Positions 9,202 to 17,890 of a DNA stretch of 64,000 nt are shown one piece after another. The number at the start of each line of letters is the position of its first letter. Position 1 is the stretch's first letter. The notes under the pieces were generated by a model. That model did no database searches. It saw nothing but the letters and a program-made list of their open reading frames with translations, and had not been told where the DNA came from. The translations under genes and the position numbers were made by a program. This DNA is from Chitinophaga pinensis. GTDB taxonomy: Bacteria; Pseudomonadota; Gammaproteobacteria; Burkholderiales; SG8-41. Location: NCBI GenBank assembly GCA_943329075.2, contig CALQCM020000023.1, forward strand, positions 1 through 64,000, written 5' to 3'.

Positions 9202-9993
9202 TTACCGTGCCAGCGGCGCCGTCCTCGCATCCTTCAGCCCTTCAGCCTCGATTTCCCGCGCGACCAGCCCCGATACCTTGATGTCCTCGACAAATTCCTT
9301 GAGGTAAGCAAGTCCCGCCGCACGCCCTTTCGACATGCCGATCGCCTGACGGATCGACATGAACTGGCCGGGCAGCAGGTGGGCGCCGGGCACGCGCGCC
9401 ACGGCATCTTCGGCGCGTTGTTTGACGCCGGCGTAGACATCAACCTTGCCGGCGACGAATTCGTCCTCTGAGCCCTTGGTCGTTTCGGTGCGCAGGAGCT
9501 GGGCGTTTTTCAGGGTGCGGGTGAGGAACAAATCGTAATTGCTGCGCGCCACCACCGTAATGCGCACGCCGGGGCGATCGACGTCGTCATTGCTGCGAAT
9601 TCTGGAGCCGGGCGGCACGGCATAGACGCCGTCGATTTCCGCATAGGGTGCGGTGAAATCGATCACTGCGGAACGCGCCGGCTCGATGGCGACGAATACG
9701 ACATCGACGTCGCCTGCTTGCGTGGCGTCGACGGCCATGCGCGCCTGATCGAGCACCACCAGTTCGACCGGAACGCCGAGTCGTTTGCCAAGCTCGCGCG
9801 CGATCGTGACGGCGATGCCGCGTGTCTGACCTGTGGCGGGGTCACGCGTAGCGACCACACCATTGCCGAGATTGATTCCCGCGCGCAGTTTGCCCGAGGG
9901 GGCGAGTTCGGCGCGCGCGGCCGGCGGGGCGGGCGGGGTGGTTGCGCAGGCGGTGAGTAGTAGTGCTGTGATGAATGCAGCGGTGAATTTCAT
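9202..9993 (-). CDS. Amino-acid-type ABC solute-binding lipoprotein (SBP_bac_3), orphan
   Basis: The 263-residue protein has a lipoprotein signal (LLLTAC lipobox, acylated Cys near residue 14) followed by a Pro/Ala linker and a type II periplasmic binding fold of the family that binds polar amino acids. Markers are LRAGINLGNG, TGQTRGIAV and TAPYAEIDGVYA. GGAGG five bases before the ATG at 9993 fixes the start and rejects a reading from 10026. No ABC permease or ATPase gene is nearby, so it either serves a remote transporter or acts as a sensor input. Confidence 0.88.
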   Translation of the reverse strand: MKFTAAFITALLLTACATTPPAPPAARAELAPSGKLRAGINLGNGVVATRDPATGQTRGIAVTIARELGKRLGVPVELVVLDQARMAVDATQAGDVDVVFVAIEPARSAVIDFTAPYAEIDGVYAVPPGSRIRSNDDVDRPGVRITVVARSNYDLFLTRTLKNAQLLRTETTKGSEDEFVAGKVDVYAGVKQRAEDAVARVPGAHLLPGQFMSIRQAIGMSKGRAAGLAYLKEFVEDIKVSGLVAREIEAEGLKDARTAPLAR

Positions 9994-10314
9994 GGTTCCT
10001 CCGACTTGTTCGTTTTCAGGGAGCAATATTTGTAGGGCATTGTAACGGTTGATTTATGCGGCGCCCCCATCCTGGCGCGCGGACACGTTACCGGCGGCCT
10101 GCCGCTTGCGGGCAGCGCGCCACGCGATCGCTCCCGCCCCGGATCGCTACGCGAACGCCGTGTCGCGATCGCCTTCCCCCGCTACACGGCGGCAGGGACC
10201 TGCTGCTTGCGTGTGCGCGATGGTTTTGTTCCCTCCCCTGCGTAGCGGGGGAGGGTTAGGGTGGGGGCGCTCCGGCGTCTGTTGTGCACCTATCCTGCGC
10301 TACTGCAACCATTA
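9994..10314. other. Intergenic region with structured repeat
   Basis: This 321-base gap holds the reverse-oriented copy of the ~100-bp repeat (10071-10170) and a CTCCCC/GGGGAG repeat (10215-10268). No gene was seen. Confidence 0.55.
10071..10170 (-). repeat. Dispersed ~100-bp repeat, copy 3 (inverted)
   Basis: The reverse complement matches the copies at 3431 and 14700 along its whole length. The hairpin tip has diverged (GGCAGGCCGCCGG in place of GGCTGGCTTCGCCAG). Confidence 0.8.
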
Positions 10315-11004
10315 TCAACGGTGATCAGTATCGCGCGTATCTACCGGATCGGCCGTTTCCGCAGGCACCACCCCGTAGCGCTGCGCGATGCGTAATAGAT
10401 CGATCGCCGATTGCGCGCCGGTCTTCTGGCGGATGGCCGATTGATGATTGGCGACGGTCTTGTAACTGAGCCGCAGCTTTTCCGCGATGGCATCGAGCGT
10501 ATCGCCGCCGACCAGCAGGCGCATGACTTCAAACTCGCGCCGCGACAGCGCCTTGAGCGCGTCATCGTCGTTGCTCATCTTCTTCAGCGCGAGCGTCTGC
10601 GCGATGTCGCGACTGAGAAAAACCTCGCCGTTGGCCACGGCGCGCACCGCATCGACGAGTATCTCCGGGGCGCTGGCTTTGGTGACGTAGCCGGCGGCGC
10701 CTGCCTGCAGCGCGCGCTCGGCGAAGATCGCCTCTTCATGCATGCTGAACATGAGGATGCGCAGCGCCGGTTCGCGCGCCAGCATGCGGCGCGCGGTTTC
10801 GATGCCGCTGACGTCGGGCAGCGAAATGTCCATGACGACCACCGCTGGTTTGAGTGCGTAGGCAAGCTTGTAGGCCTCGGCGCTGTTGCCGGTTTCACCG
10901 ACCACATCGATCTCGGCACTCATTTCCAGCAGGCGGCGGTAACCTTCTCGCACCACCGCGTGATCATCCACCAGCAAGACCGTGATGCGCGCTTTCTCGT
11001 TCAT
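10315..11004 (-). CDS. NarL/FixJ-type response regulator
   Basis: The 229-residue DNA-binding regulator has a receiver domain (about residues 8-122) with the acidic pair in VDDH, the phospho-accepting Asp in VVMDISLPD and the Lys in VTKAS. A LuxR-type helix-turn-helix follows (about 155-215; LSRREFEVMRLL, VANHQSAIRQK). Its start overlaps the stop of the histidine kinase gene by four bases (ATGA), so the pair is translationally coupled. It is the only transcription factor recognised in this window. Targets may include the divergent TonB receptor gene. Confidence 0.93.
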   Translation of the reverse strand: MNEKARITVLLVDDHAVVREGYRRLLEMSAEIDVVGETGNSAEAYKLAYALKPAVVVMDISLPDVSGIETARRMLAREPALRILMFSMHEEAIFAERALQAGAAGYVTKASAPEILVDAVRAVANGEVFLSRDIAQTLALKKMSNDDDALKALSRREFEVMRLLVGGDTLDAIAEKLRLSYKTVANHQSAIRQKTGAQSAIDLLRIAQRYGVVPAETADPVDTRDTDHR

Positions 11005-11957
11005 GGCAGGCTTACGGGCACGCGTGCCTCTACGCGAAAGCCGCCCTCGGGCAGGTTGCCGGTTTCGAGATGACCGTCGGCCGCCTCGACGCGTTCGCGC
11101 ATGCCGATGAGGCCGAGGCCGCTGTGCTGTGATGCGGCTGCGCCTGCCGCGCACGGGACTGCGCCATCGCCGTCGTCGGCAATCGTGATCGCCAGCGCGT
11201 CGGCATCCTGCGTGAGCGCGCGCGTGATGCCGATGGTGACGCGGCGCGCATGGGCATGGCGTGCAACGTTGGTCAGCGATTCCTGAACGATGCGGTAGAC
11301 GAGCATGTTGGTCGCTTCGCCGAGGCTTTCGAGATCGCCGTCACACGAGAGTTCGACCGCGATGCCGGGACTGCGCGCGCGCCATTCTTCGACGCAGTTT
11401 TCCAGTGCGGCGGACAGGCCGAGTTCGTCGAGGCCGGCGGGGCGCAGCTTGCGCGTCATGTCGCGCACGACAGCATGCACGCGATCGACGACGCGCACGA
11501 TTGCTTCGGCACGGGCGGCTACGCTGTTGGCGCCGTCCGCGCTGTTACGGATGGTCACCGCATCGATTTTGATCGCGTTCAGATGCTGACCGAGTTCGTC
11601 ATGCAATTCACGCGCGAGGCTGCGCCGTTCTTCTTCCTGCATTTGCACCATCGATTGCGACAGGCGGCGGTTCTCCGTCAGTGCCGCGGCAAGGTCGTGT
11701 TCGAGAGCAATGCGATGCGCCAGTGCCATGCGCGCCTCACGCATGCGACGCCACGCAAACCACGCCAGGCCGAGGGCGAGGAAGAGCAGCATGCCGGGCA
11801 GTTCGTCGAGCTGGTATTGCTCCCAGGGGCGCGTCCATGCCAGCAGGGTTTCGCTCAATTCGAAATAGATGCTGATGATGGCGGCGGCCACCATTGCCGC
11901 ACACAGAAAGGCCAGATCGCGGCGTGCCACGTTGTCTGGAGTGCGCGATGTGGTCAT
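11001..11957 (-). CDS. Sensor histidine kinase (HisKA_3, NarX/DegS type)
   Basis: The 318-residue inner-membrane kinase has two predicted membrane segments (about residues 15-35 and 55-75) separated by a short periplasmic loop, a coiled linker, the phospho-acceptor helix ARELHDELGQ and a C-terminal HATPase_c domain with DDGDG and GLGLIGMRERV. With so small a sensor loop it may sense a membrane or partner signal. ATG at 11957 is preferred to a TTG at 11975. It is the first gene of a two-gene operon and diverges from a TonB-dependent receptor 141 bases away. Confidence 0.92.
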   Translation of the reverse strand: MTTSRTPDNVARRDLAFLCAAMVAAAIISIYFELSETLLAWTRPWEQYQLDELPGMLLFLALGLAWFAWRRMREARMALAHRIALEHDLAAALTENRRLSQSMVQMQEEERRSLARELHDELGQHLNAIKIDAVTIRNSADGANSVAARAEAIVRVVDRVHAVVRDMTRKLRPAGLDELGLSAALENCVEEWRARSPGIAVELSCDGDLESLGEATNMLVYRIVQESLTNVARHAHARRVTIGITRALTQDADALAITIADDGDGAVPCAAGAAASQHSGLGLIGMRERVEAADGHLETGNLPEGGFRVEARVPVSLP

Positions 11958-11987
11958 TGCAGTGCCTGCTCGCAAAAATCAGGAATC

Positions 11988-12008
11988 TTTCCCGATTTTT
12001 TCGGGAAG
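11988..12008. promoter_or_regulatory. Inverted repeat in divergent promoter region
   Basis: TTCCCGA and TCGGGAA flank five T residues (11989-12007) between the kinase and TonB receptor genes. A dyad of this kind could be an operator for a dimeric regulator, or a hairpin in the kinase leader. Function is inferred from position only. Confidence 0.4.
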
Positions 12009-12098
12009 TGCCGGCAGCCGTCGCGGGCGTGGCCGTGCGACACTTGCAGGGCAAGCAGCGCCTTCCCACAATAATTCAAATATCCGATTGGCAAGTTC

Positions 12099-14414
12099 AT
12101 GATTCGTTTAAATTCGCCCGGTTTCCGCATGGCGGCAATCGGTGCCGCGTTCGGCCTATTTTCGCATGCGGCCTGCGCCGCCGACACTGCGCTGTCGCCG
12201 CAGGAATTGCCCGAAATTTCGGTGATCGCGACGACGCCCGTCGGCGGTGCCGGCATCACCGAAGACAAGTATCCGGGCAACGTCCAGATCATCAACCAGA
12301 AAGACCTGCCGCCGAACGCACAATCGCTGCCGGATGTGCTGAATCAGGCGGTCGGTGCGGTCAACGTCAACAACACGCAGGGCAACCCCTATGTTGTCGA
12401 TTTGAATTACCGCGGCTTTACCGCCTCGCCGGTGCTCGGCACGCCGCAGGGCCTGTCGGTCTTTCTCGACGGCGTGCGCGTCAACGAGCCGTTCGGCGAC
12501 ATCGTGTCTTGGGACCTGATTCCGCAGATTGCGATTGCGAACCTGACGATCGTGCCGGGTTCGAACCCGGTCTACGGGCTCAACACGCTTGGCGGTGCGG
12601 TCGCCATCAACACGAAAAGCGGCTTTGCGTTTCCGGGCGGCGGCACGAAAGTCACGCTCGGCTCGTCTGGCCGGCGCAGTCTCGATGCGGAATACGGCGG
12701 CCACAAGGACAACACCGACTTCTACGTGGCAACCACGGTCTATAACGATCGCGGCTGGGCGGCATGGAACCCGAGCCAGGTGCGGCAGTTGTTCGGCAAG
12801 GTCGGTTATCAGAATGATCGCGCCGATCTTGATGTGACCTTGATGCTGGCGGACAATCAACTCAACGGCAGCCAGAACGTGCCGTTGTCGACGCTCGGCA
12901 ATGCGGCGCAGGGTTATTCGCATCCGGACTATACCGGCACGCAAAGCTACACGCTCAATGCGCGCGGCAGCCTGCAGCTGAACGCGGAGAAATCCCTCGC
13001 CGGCAACCTCTACTACCGGCACATCGTGCGCGATGTCTTCAACAGCAACATCGGCTCGGTGGTCGCGACCTCGACCAACGATCCGACCTGCGTGACCACC
13101 GCCGATTGCCCGGCCAGCAACCTGCTTGCGCATACCACGCAGAATATCTACGGCTCGAACCTGCAGATGTCGAACGCCGGCAAACTCTTCGGACTGCCGC
13201 AGGTGATGACCGCCGGCCTCAATGCCGAGTACGGCAAAACGCGTTTCAGCAATATCGGCCAGAACGCCTTCGTCGACCGCACGGGCGCCACCATCGGCGC
13301 CGATGCCTTTGTCCAGCAGGCCGGGATCGAATCGACCAACCGGCGTTATGGCATCTTCGCCACCGACACGCTGAACGCCAACGAGCGGCTCGCGATCACG
13401 TTGTCCGGGCGTTATGACACTGCAACGGTCGGGCTTACCGGCACGTCGTGCAGCGATGCGAATGCGCTGTGCAACAACGCGGCGACGCTCGCGGCAACGC
13501 CGGGGACCAATACGCTCTCCGACGTGTCGGGCAGTCACAGCTATTCGCGCTTCAACCCGTCGCTGGGTGCGGCCTACCAGTTCGCGCCGCAGCTCAACGG
13601 CTTTGCCAACTACGCCGAAGGCTTTCGCACGCCGTCGGCGATCGAGCTGGCCTGCGCCGATCCGAATGCGCCGTGCACCGGCATACCGAATGCCTTCGGC
13701 GCCGATCCGCATTTAAAAGCGGTCATTTCCAAAACGGTCGAGTTCGGTTTCAGGGGTAGTGTGTCCGAACGCCTGCGCTGGCGCGCCGCCGCGTTCCGCA
13801 GCACGCTGCAGGACGACATCCTGTTCAACCAGACCAACGCGGTGCAGGGGTATTTCGCCAACGTCGGCAGAACGCGGCGCCAGGGTGTCGAACTCGCGCT
13901 CGATGGCGCAAGCGGCAGCTTCGATTACGCGCTCGCCGCAAGCTGGATCGATGCAACATTCGAAAGCCCGTTCACGCTGGCCAACGGTTCGAACAGCGTT
14001 TGCATTGCCGCCAACGGCGCCGGCGGCGGCTGTGCCGGCGTCTTCGCGCAACCCGGCAACAAAATTCCCGGCATTCCGGCGGCCACCGTCAAGCTGCGCG
14101 CCGGTTATGCGTTCACGGCGCAGACGAAGATGCGCGCAAGCGTGCAGGCGCAGGGATCGCAGTACGCACGCGGCGACGAAAACAATCAGGACGCGAACGG
14201 GAAAATACCCGGCTTTGCGACGGTCAAGTTCGACATCGACCACCGCTTCGAAAAAACCTTTGAGGTGTTCGGCGGTGTGAGCAATCTTTTCAATACGCGC
14301 TATTCGACCTACGGCACGCTCGGCAGCAACAATCTGACGACCGGCAACGCCGAGCAGTTTCGCGGCGCGGCCGCGCCGCGTTTGTTTTATGCGGGAGTGC
14401 GGGCGTTGTTTTAG
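12099..14414 (+). CDS. TonB-dependent outer-membrane receptor
   Basis: The 771-residue protein has a signal peptide (cleavage near residue 27, ACA|ADTA), a plug domain (about 45-160; LPDVLNQAVGAVNVNN, GVRVNEPFGD, NTLGGAVAI) and a 22-strand barrel ending in the terminal Phe expected for outer-membrane insertion. It would import a ligand too large for porins, such as a metal chelate or an organic cofactor, using TonB energy. The ligand is not evident. It is transcribed away from a two-component system, which may control it. Several Cys pairs in the barrel loops (for example CSDANALC and CADPNAPC) suggest disulfide-braced extracellular loops. Confidence 0.93.
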   Translation: MIRLNSPGFRMAAIGAAFGLFSHAACAADTALSPQELPEISVIATTPVGGAGITEDKYPGNVQIINQKDLPPNAQSLPDVLNQAVGAVNVNNTQGNPYVVDLNYRGFTASPVLGTPQGLSVFLDGVRVNEPFGDIVSWDLIPQIAIANLTIVPGSNPVYGLNTLGGAVAINTKSGFAFPGGGTKVTLGSSGRRSLDAEYGGHKDNTDFYVATTVYNDRGWAAWNPSQVRQLFGKVGYQNDRADLDVTLMLADNQLNGSQNVPLSTLGNAAQGYSHPDYTGTQSYTLNARGSLQLNAEKSLAGNLYYRHIVRDVFNSNIGSVVATSTNDPTCVTTADCPASNLLAHTTQNIYGSNLQMSNAGKLFGLPQVMTAGLNAEYGKTRFSNIGQNAFVDRTGATIGADAFVQQAGIESTNRRYGIFATDTLNANERLAITLSGRYDTATVGLTGTSCSDANALCNNAATLAATPGTNTLSDVSGSHSYSRFNPSLGAAYQFAPQLNGFANYAEGFRTPSAIELACADPNAPCTGIPNAFGADPHLKAVISKTVEFGFRGSVSERLRWRAAAFRSTLQDDILFNQTNAVQGYFANVGRTRRQGVELALDGASGSFDYALAASWIDATFESPFTLANGSNSVCIAANGAGGGCAGVFAQPGNKIPGIPAATVKLRAGYAFTAQTKMRASVQAQGSQYARGDENNQDANGKIPGFATVKFDIDHRFEKTFEVFGGVSNLFNTRYSTYGTLGSNNLTTGNAEQFRGAAAPRLFYAGVRALF

Positions 14415-14557
14415 GCGGTGGTTTTTTGTTAGCGATGCGCGTCGTATCGTGCAGCGCATGCTGCGCCCCCATCCTGTCCTTCCCTCGCTGCGCAGGGGCA
14501 GGGACCTGCTAACGACGCGATACAACAGACTAATTCCCTCCCTTGCGCACGCAGTTC

Positions 14558-14645
14558 GTAGGATGGGTAGAGGCCGCAGACCGAAACCCATCGTCGGGCG
14601 TATGCGTGCGCTGCGATGGGTTTCGCTGCGCTCTACCCATCCTAC
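14558..14645. repeat. GTAGGATGGGTAGAGGCC / GCTCTACCCATCCTAC palindrome
   Basis: An 88-base inverted repeat with arms GTAGGATGGGTAGAG and CTCTACCCATCCTAC. Degenerate fragments of the same family (TGGGTTGAGGCCG...GATACCCATC) occur near 36017-36048 and 44624-44654. Confidence 0.8.
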
Positions 14646-14699
14646 AAGAGCAATTCTGCGCGCGGAAAAAAACATTTCCTCCCCTGCGAAGCGGGGGGC

Positions 14700-14800
14700 G
14701 ATCGCGACACGGCGTTCGCGTAGCGATCCGGGGCGGGAGCGATCGCATGGCGCGCTACCCGCAAACGGCTGGCTTCGCCAGTAACGTGTCCGCGCGCCAG
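14700..14800 (+). repeat. Dispersed ~100-bp repeat, copy 2
   Basis: Nearly identical to 3431-3531 in the same orientation; see that entry for the internal hairpin. Confidence 0.8.
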
Positions 14801-14803
14801 TTC

Positions 14804-14852
14804 GTAGGGTGCAATAAGCGCAGCGCATTGCACCGGCCGATTCATGCGGCGC
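14804..14852. repeat. Half GTAGGGTGCAATAAGC element
   Basis: Only the left arm and centre of the family are present. A matching reversed right half (GCATGCGGCGCAATGCGC...CCCTAC) lies at 14950-14986, so an intervening repeat may have split one element. Confidence 0.65.
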
Positions 14853-14995
14853 TATCGATCCGATGCCTCAGACCTGTCCCCTCCCTTGCGCACGCAGTGC
14901 GCGGGGGAGGGTTAGGGTGGGGGCGCTCGGAGGTATGCGGCGCTCGAAGGCATGCGGCGCAATGCGCTGCGCTTATTGCGCCCTACAAATCCTGC

Positions 14996-15622
14996 TTACT
15001 TGCCGCCCGCCAGCCAGTCGGCCGCGTACTTGCGCGCTGCCGTTTCCTCGGGCGAACCCTTGAGGATCAGGTTCTTCGGCTTGTGGCCGCTGCTGCGTTC
15101 GTTGCGGTAGCAGTGAAAGCGGATTGCCTGCGGATAACTCGACAGATCGAGGCCGTCGTAATACGACTGCGGCACCGAGCCCGGCACATGCGGGTCCAGG
15201 CGGTCTTTTTCATAGATGTTCGAGCGCTTGCAGATGCGCCAGTCGCCGTTGCGCCGCTCATACAGGTCGAGGGTGACACTCCAGGTCGTGAGGTCGAACT
15301 CGTAACCGTCCATGGTGCGGCCCTGATACAGCGTCAGGTAATACTCATTGACCGCACGGTGGCCGTTGATGGTGACGCGCGGGTTGTTGATCATGTGGCG
15401 CTGCGTGTCTTTTTCGTGGTGGCCGGCCATCATGTTCTGCGAGGCCTTGGCGAATTCCTCGGCGGTGCCGTCGAACCACGAGGTGGTGACGCGTGCATCG
15501 GGATGGAAGCAGCTCACCAGCGTTGCCCAGTCGCCGGAATCGCGGCAGCTCAGCAGGGTGTTGGAGACCTGGGTGATTTCGAATTTTTCGGCGGCAATCT
15601 GAATGCGGTTCTGGTCGCTCAT
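14996..15622 (-). CDS. NTF2/SnoaL-like family protein
   Basis: The 208-residue protein is a close paralog of 3604-4227, with TTSWFDGTAEEF, GYEFDLTTWSVTLDLYERR and HVPGSVPQSYYDGLDLS. The fold is typical of small enzymes or binding proteins acting on organic substrates in the cytoplasm. It starts 23 bases after the stop of a DapA-like gene on the same strand, so the two are probably cotranscribed. The repeated pairing of this family with DapA-like genes in one genome suggests a shared pathway. AGGAAAACC precedes the ATG. Confidence 0.83.
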   Translation of the reverse strand: MSDQNRIQIAAEKFEITQVSNTLLSCRDSGDWATLVSCFHPDARVTTSWFDGTAEEFAKASQNMMAGHHEKDTQRHMINNPRVTINGHRAVNEYYLTLYQGRTMDGYEFDLTTWSVTLDLYERRNGDWRICKRSNIYEKDRLDPHVPGSVPQSYYDGLDLSSYPQAIRFHCYRNERSSGHKPKNLILKGSPEETAARKYAADWLAGGK

Positions 15623-15645
15623 GGTTTTCCTGTGGGGCGTGTTGA

Positions 15646-16560
15646 TTACCAGCCGCGCGGCTCATCGCGTAGCGCGGCAATCGCATTGAGATCGGCGGCG
15701 AGTTTCTTGCGCGCGGCGAGCGGCGGATTTTCCAGCGGGGCGCGCATGTTGCCGCCCTTGCGCTCCATCAGCGTGATGCCGGCCTTGAGGCCGGCCACGC
15801 CGAGCGGTTTGACCGCCTGGCGCAGCGCGGCGATGGCTTCCTGGATCGGCCGCGCTTCCTCGTATTTTTCCTGCGCGCAGAGGTCCCACAGTTTCTTCAC
15901 CGCGCGCGGCGCGATGCCGGCCATCGGCGCGATCATACCGGTGGCGCCGGTCGCACCCGCCGATATCATGTATTCAGCGCCGGTCAGCAACTGGAAGTCG
16001 GCACGTTTGCGTTGCGCGGTGGAGACTACTTCGATCATGAACTGCCAGTCGAGACTGGCATCGACGATGCCGGCGAGGTTATCGAGGCGGTCGATCAGTT
16101 TCAACACCGTATCGGCGCTGATTTTGACGCCGCCCATTTCATCCGGGCTGTTGTAGACGAAAAACGGCAGTTTGGTGGCCGCACCGATCTGCGTGAAGTG
16201 CTCGAGCAGCATATTGGCCGGCGGCGTCCAGTAGTACGGCGTGGTGGCGACGATGGCTGAGGCACCGAGTTTGGCCGCCTGCTTCGCCAGATCGGCGGCG
16301 ACACCGGTGCCGGACTGGCTGACATGCGCAATCAGCGGCACGCGACCCTTGACCTGCTTGATCGCGTACTTGATCAGCTTGATACGCTCATCGTCGGAGA
16401 GACTGACCGATTCACCGGCGTGCATGGGCACCGCCAGCGACTCGGCGCCGTTGGCGAGATGGAATTCGATCAGTTTTCCGTAAGTGCTGAAATCAATTTG
16501 TTCGTCGCGCTTGAACGGCGTGACCGGGGCGTGGACGAGTCCGGGTTTGAAAGTAGTCAT
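15646..16560 (-). CDS. DapA-family protein lacking the Schiff-base lysine
   Basis: The 304-residue TIM-barrel protein is related to dihydrodipicolinate synthase and N-acetylneuraminate lyase. The motif that normally carries the catalytic lysine (GxKEAS) reads GIVDAS, with Val in the lysine position; the codons read GGC ATC GTC GAT GCC AGT, so this is not a frame error. The active-site Tyr is kept in VYNSP. Without the lysine, a class I aldolase reaction is not expected. It may be a binding or regulatory subunit, or use a different mechanism. It lies 29 bases after a normal paralog (16590) and 23 bases before an NTF2-like gene. The start is the ATG at 16560, which aligns with the paralogs. Confidence 0.87.
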   Translation of the reverse strand: MTTFKPGLVHAPVTPFKRDEQIDFSTYGKLIEFHLANGAESLAVPMHAGESVSLSDDERIKLIKYAIKQVKGRVPLIAHVSQSGTGVAADLAKQAAKLGASAIVATTPYYWTPPANMLLEHFTQIGAATKLPFFVYNSPDEMGGVKISADTVLKLIDRLDNLAGIVDASLDWQFMIEVVSTAQRKRADFQLLTGAEYMISAGATGATGMIAPMAGIAPRAVKKLWDLCAQEKYEEARPIQEAIAALRQAVKPLGVAGLKAGITLMERKGGNMRAPLENPPLAARKKLAADLNAIAALRDEPRGW

Positions 16561-16589
16561 GCTTGTGTGCTCGCTTTTGATTTGTCGGC

Positions 16590-17504
16590 TTACCAACCGT
16601 AAGGTTCGCTGTCCATGATGCCCATCTCTTCGAGCTGGCCGCGGATGTATTCCTGGCGCTCTTTGGTGGCGGTGGGCAGCGGCGGGCGCGTCGGTCCGAC
16701 CGGGCGGCCCATCATCACCATACCGCCTTTGAGTGAAGACGGATACTGGTCGCGGAAGATCATCCACAGGCGCGAAATCTTGTACTGGCATTCGCGCGCC
16801 TTGGCCCATTCGGCCGCGGCGCAGGAACGGTAGAGTTCGACCACGAGGTTAGGACAGATCGCGCCGGCCGACGAATAAGAGCCGCGGCCGCCGAGCGGAA
16901 TCGACGGCAGCAGATATTCGACGCCGGCAATCATCGAGAAATCCGGTTTCATCGACAGCGCGAGGCGCGACAGTTCGAGGAATTTTTCGCTGTTGAAACT
17001 CGCCTCTTTCACGCCGATCAGATTGGGTAGCCGCTCGATCATGCGCGCCAGCAGATCGCTGGTGATCTCCACGCCCGACAGATAACCGGGCGAGTTGTAG
17101 GCGAGAAAGGGCAGGTCGATCGAGGTGCCCAGACGCACGAAGAAATCGAAAATCGATTGCGGCGTCGGGTCCCAGAAGTAAGGCGTGATGGCCACCACGC
17201 AGTCGGCGTCGTGCTCCTGCGCGTGGCGCGCCAGTTCCAGCGTGTCGCGTACTGCCAGCGAACTGACGTGGATCGCCACCGGCACGCGTTTGGCCACCGT
17301 GCGGATCACCGCTTCGGCGCCGGCCTTGCGCTCAGCCATCGTCATGTTGAGCGATTCGGATTTATGGTACGGCCAGGTGATGCCGGTGGCACCCGTGCGC
17401 ACGTGAAAGTCGGTCACTTTCTCGAGTGTCGGCAGATCGAGACTGAAATCGTCGTGTAACGGTGTCACCGGCGCCTGCATGACGCCTTTTAAAACCAATG
17501 CCAT
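16590..17504 (-). CDS. DapA-like aldolase/lyase
   Basis: The 304-residue TIM-barrel enzyme keeps the Schiff-base lysine in GVKEAS and the tyrosine in AYNSP. Like its paralogs it replaces the GTTGE loop (here YHKSES), pointing to a keto-acid lyase rather than lysine biosynthesis. The C-terminus DSEPYGW resembles those of the two paralogs (EPQGW, EPRGW). GGGGA eight bases upstream supports the ATG at 17504. It is the first gene of a probable three-gene operon, followed by the lysine-less DapA homolog and the NTF2-like gene, so the two barrels might form mixed oligomers. Confidence 0.88.
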   Translation of the reverse strand: MALVLKGVMQAPVTPLHDDFSLDLPTLEKVTDFHVRTGATGITWPYHKSESLNMTMAERKAGAEAVIRTVAKRVPVAIHVSSLAVRDTLELARHAQEHDADCVVAITPYFWDPTPQSIFDFFVRLGTSIDLPFLAYNSPGYLSGVEITSDLLARMIERLPNLIGVKEASFNSEKFLELSRLALSMKPDFSMIAGVEYLLPSIPLGGRGSYSSAGAICPNLVVELYRSCAAAEWAKARECQYKISRLWMIFRDQYPSSLKGGMVMMGRPVGPTRPPLPTATKERQEYIRGQLEEMGIMDSEPYGW

Positions 17505-17890
17505 TGGATGTCCCCTTTGCCCAGGCTGCGTGCCGGTGTGCTGACTTGTTCGCGGCCTTGCACCGCGCCATGCTGCACCGGATTCTGAGCCGATTTTAAA
17601 CCAGAAAGACGTGCCGCTTTTGACGCGGGATGGATTCAGGAGATTGCCGCGGGAAGGGCAGGCGCGTTTATCGGCAGCACGATTAGAGGATGCTGCGAGA
17701 CCGTATATGCTGCGATGCAATAGGCGCGGCTTACTTTTATTCCGGATGTTCATAGACCGCCGTGCCTAAAAAAGGGCCGCGGATTCCGGAGATTTTTGTG
17801 AAATTCATTCGCAGCCATTGATCCACATCAGCGCCGCTTTGTTTTATTGGTCTACGCTTGACTCGTTCGCATAGCCCTATGGAGGCTGGC
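17505..17890. other. Divergent intergenic region, no feature recognised
   Basis: These 386 bases separate the DapA operon from the DUF2934/glgC genes. No repeat family, RNA gene or clear promoter pair was recognised; promoters for both directions must lie here. Confidence 0.4.

Larger units (their letters stand above)
14415..14995. other. Large repeat cluster without genes
   Basis: This 581-base stretch packs at least five repeat units: a long GTAGGATGGGTAGAGGCC palindrome (14558-14645), the ~100-bp repeat (14700-14800), two half GTAGGGTGCAATAAGC elements (14804 and 14950) and a CTCCCTTGCGCACGC...GGGGGAGGG element (about 14870-14930). No gene was seen; open frames crossing it are repeat-derived. 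Confidence 0.7.

Noticed and set aside
9202..9993. ABC transporter operon around the binding lipoprotein
   Set aside because: Neither side has a permease or ATPase gene.
12156..13712. Open frame of 518 codons on the minus strand
   Set aside because: Shadow of the TonB receptor at 12099-14414.
14543..16156. Open frame of 537 codons on the plus strand
   Set aside because: It begins in repeat sequence and then runs antisense to the NTF2-like and DapA-like genes.
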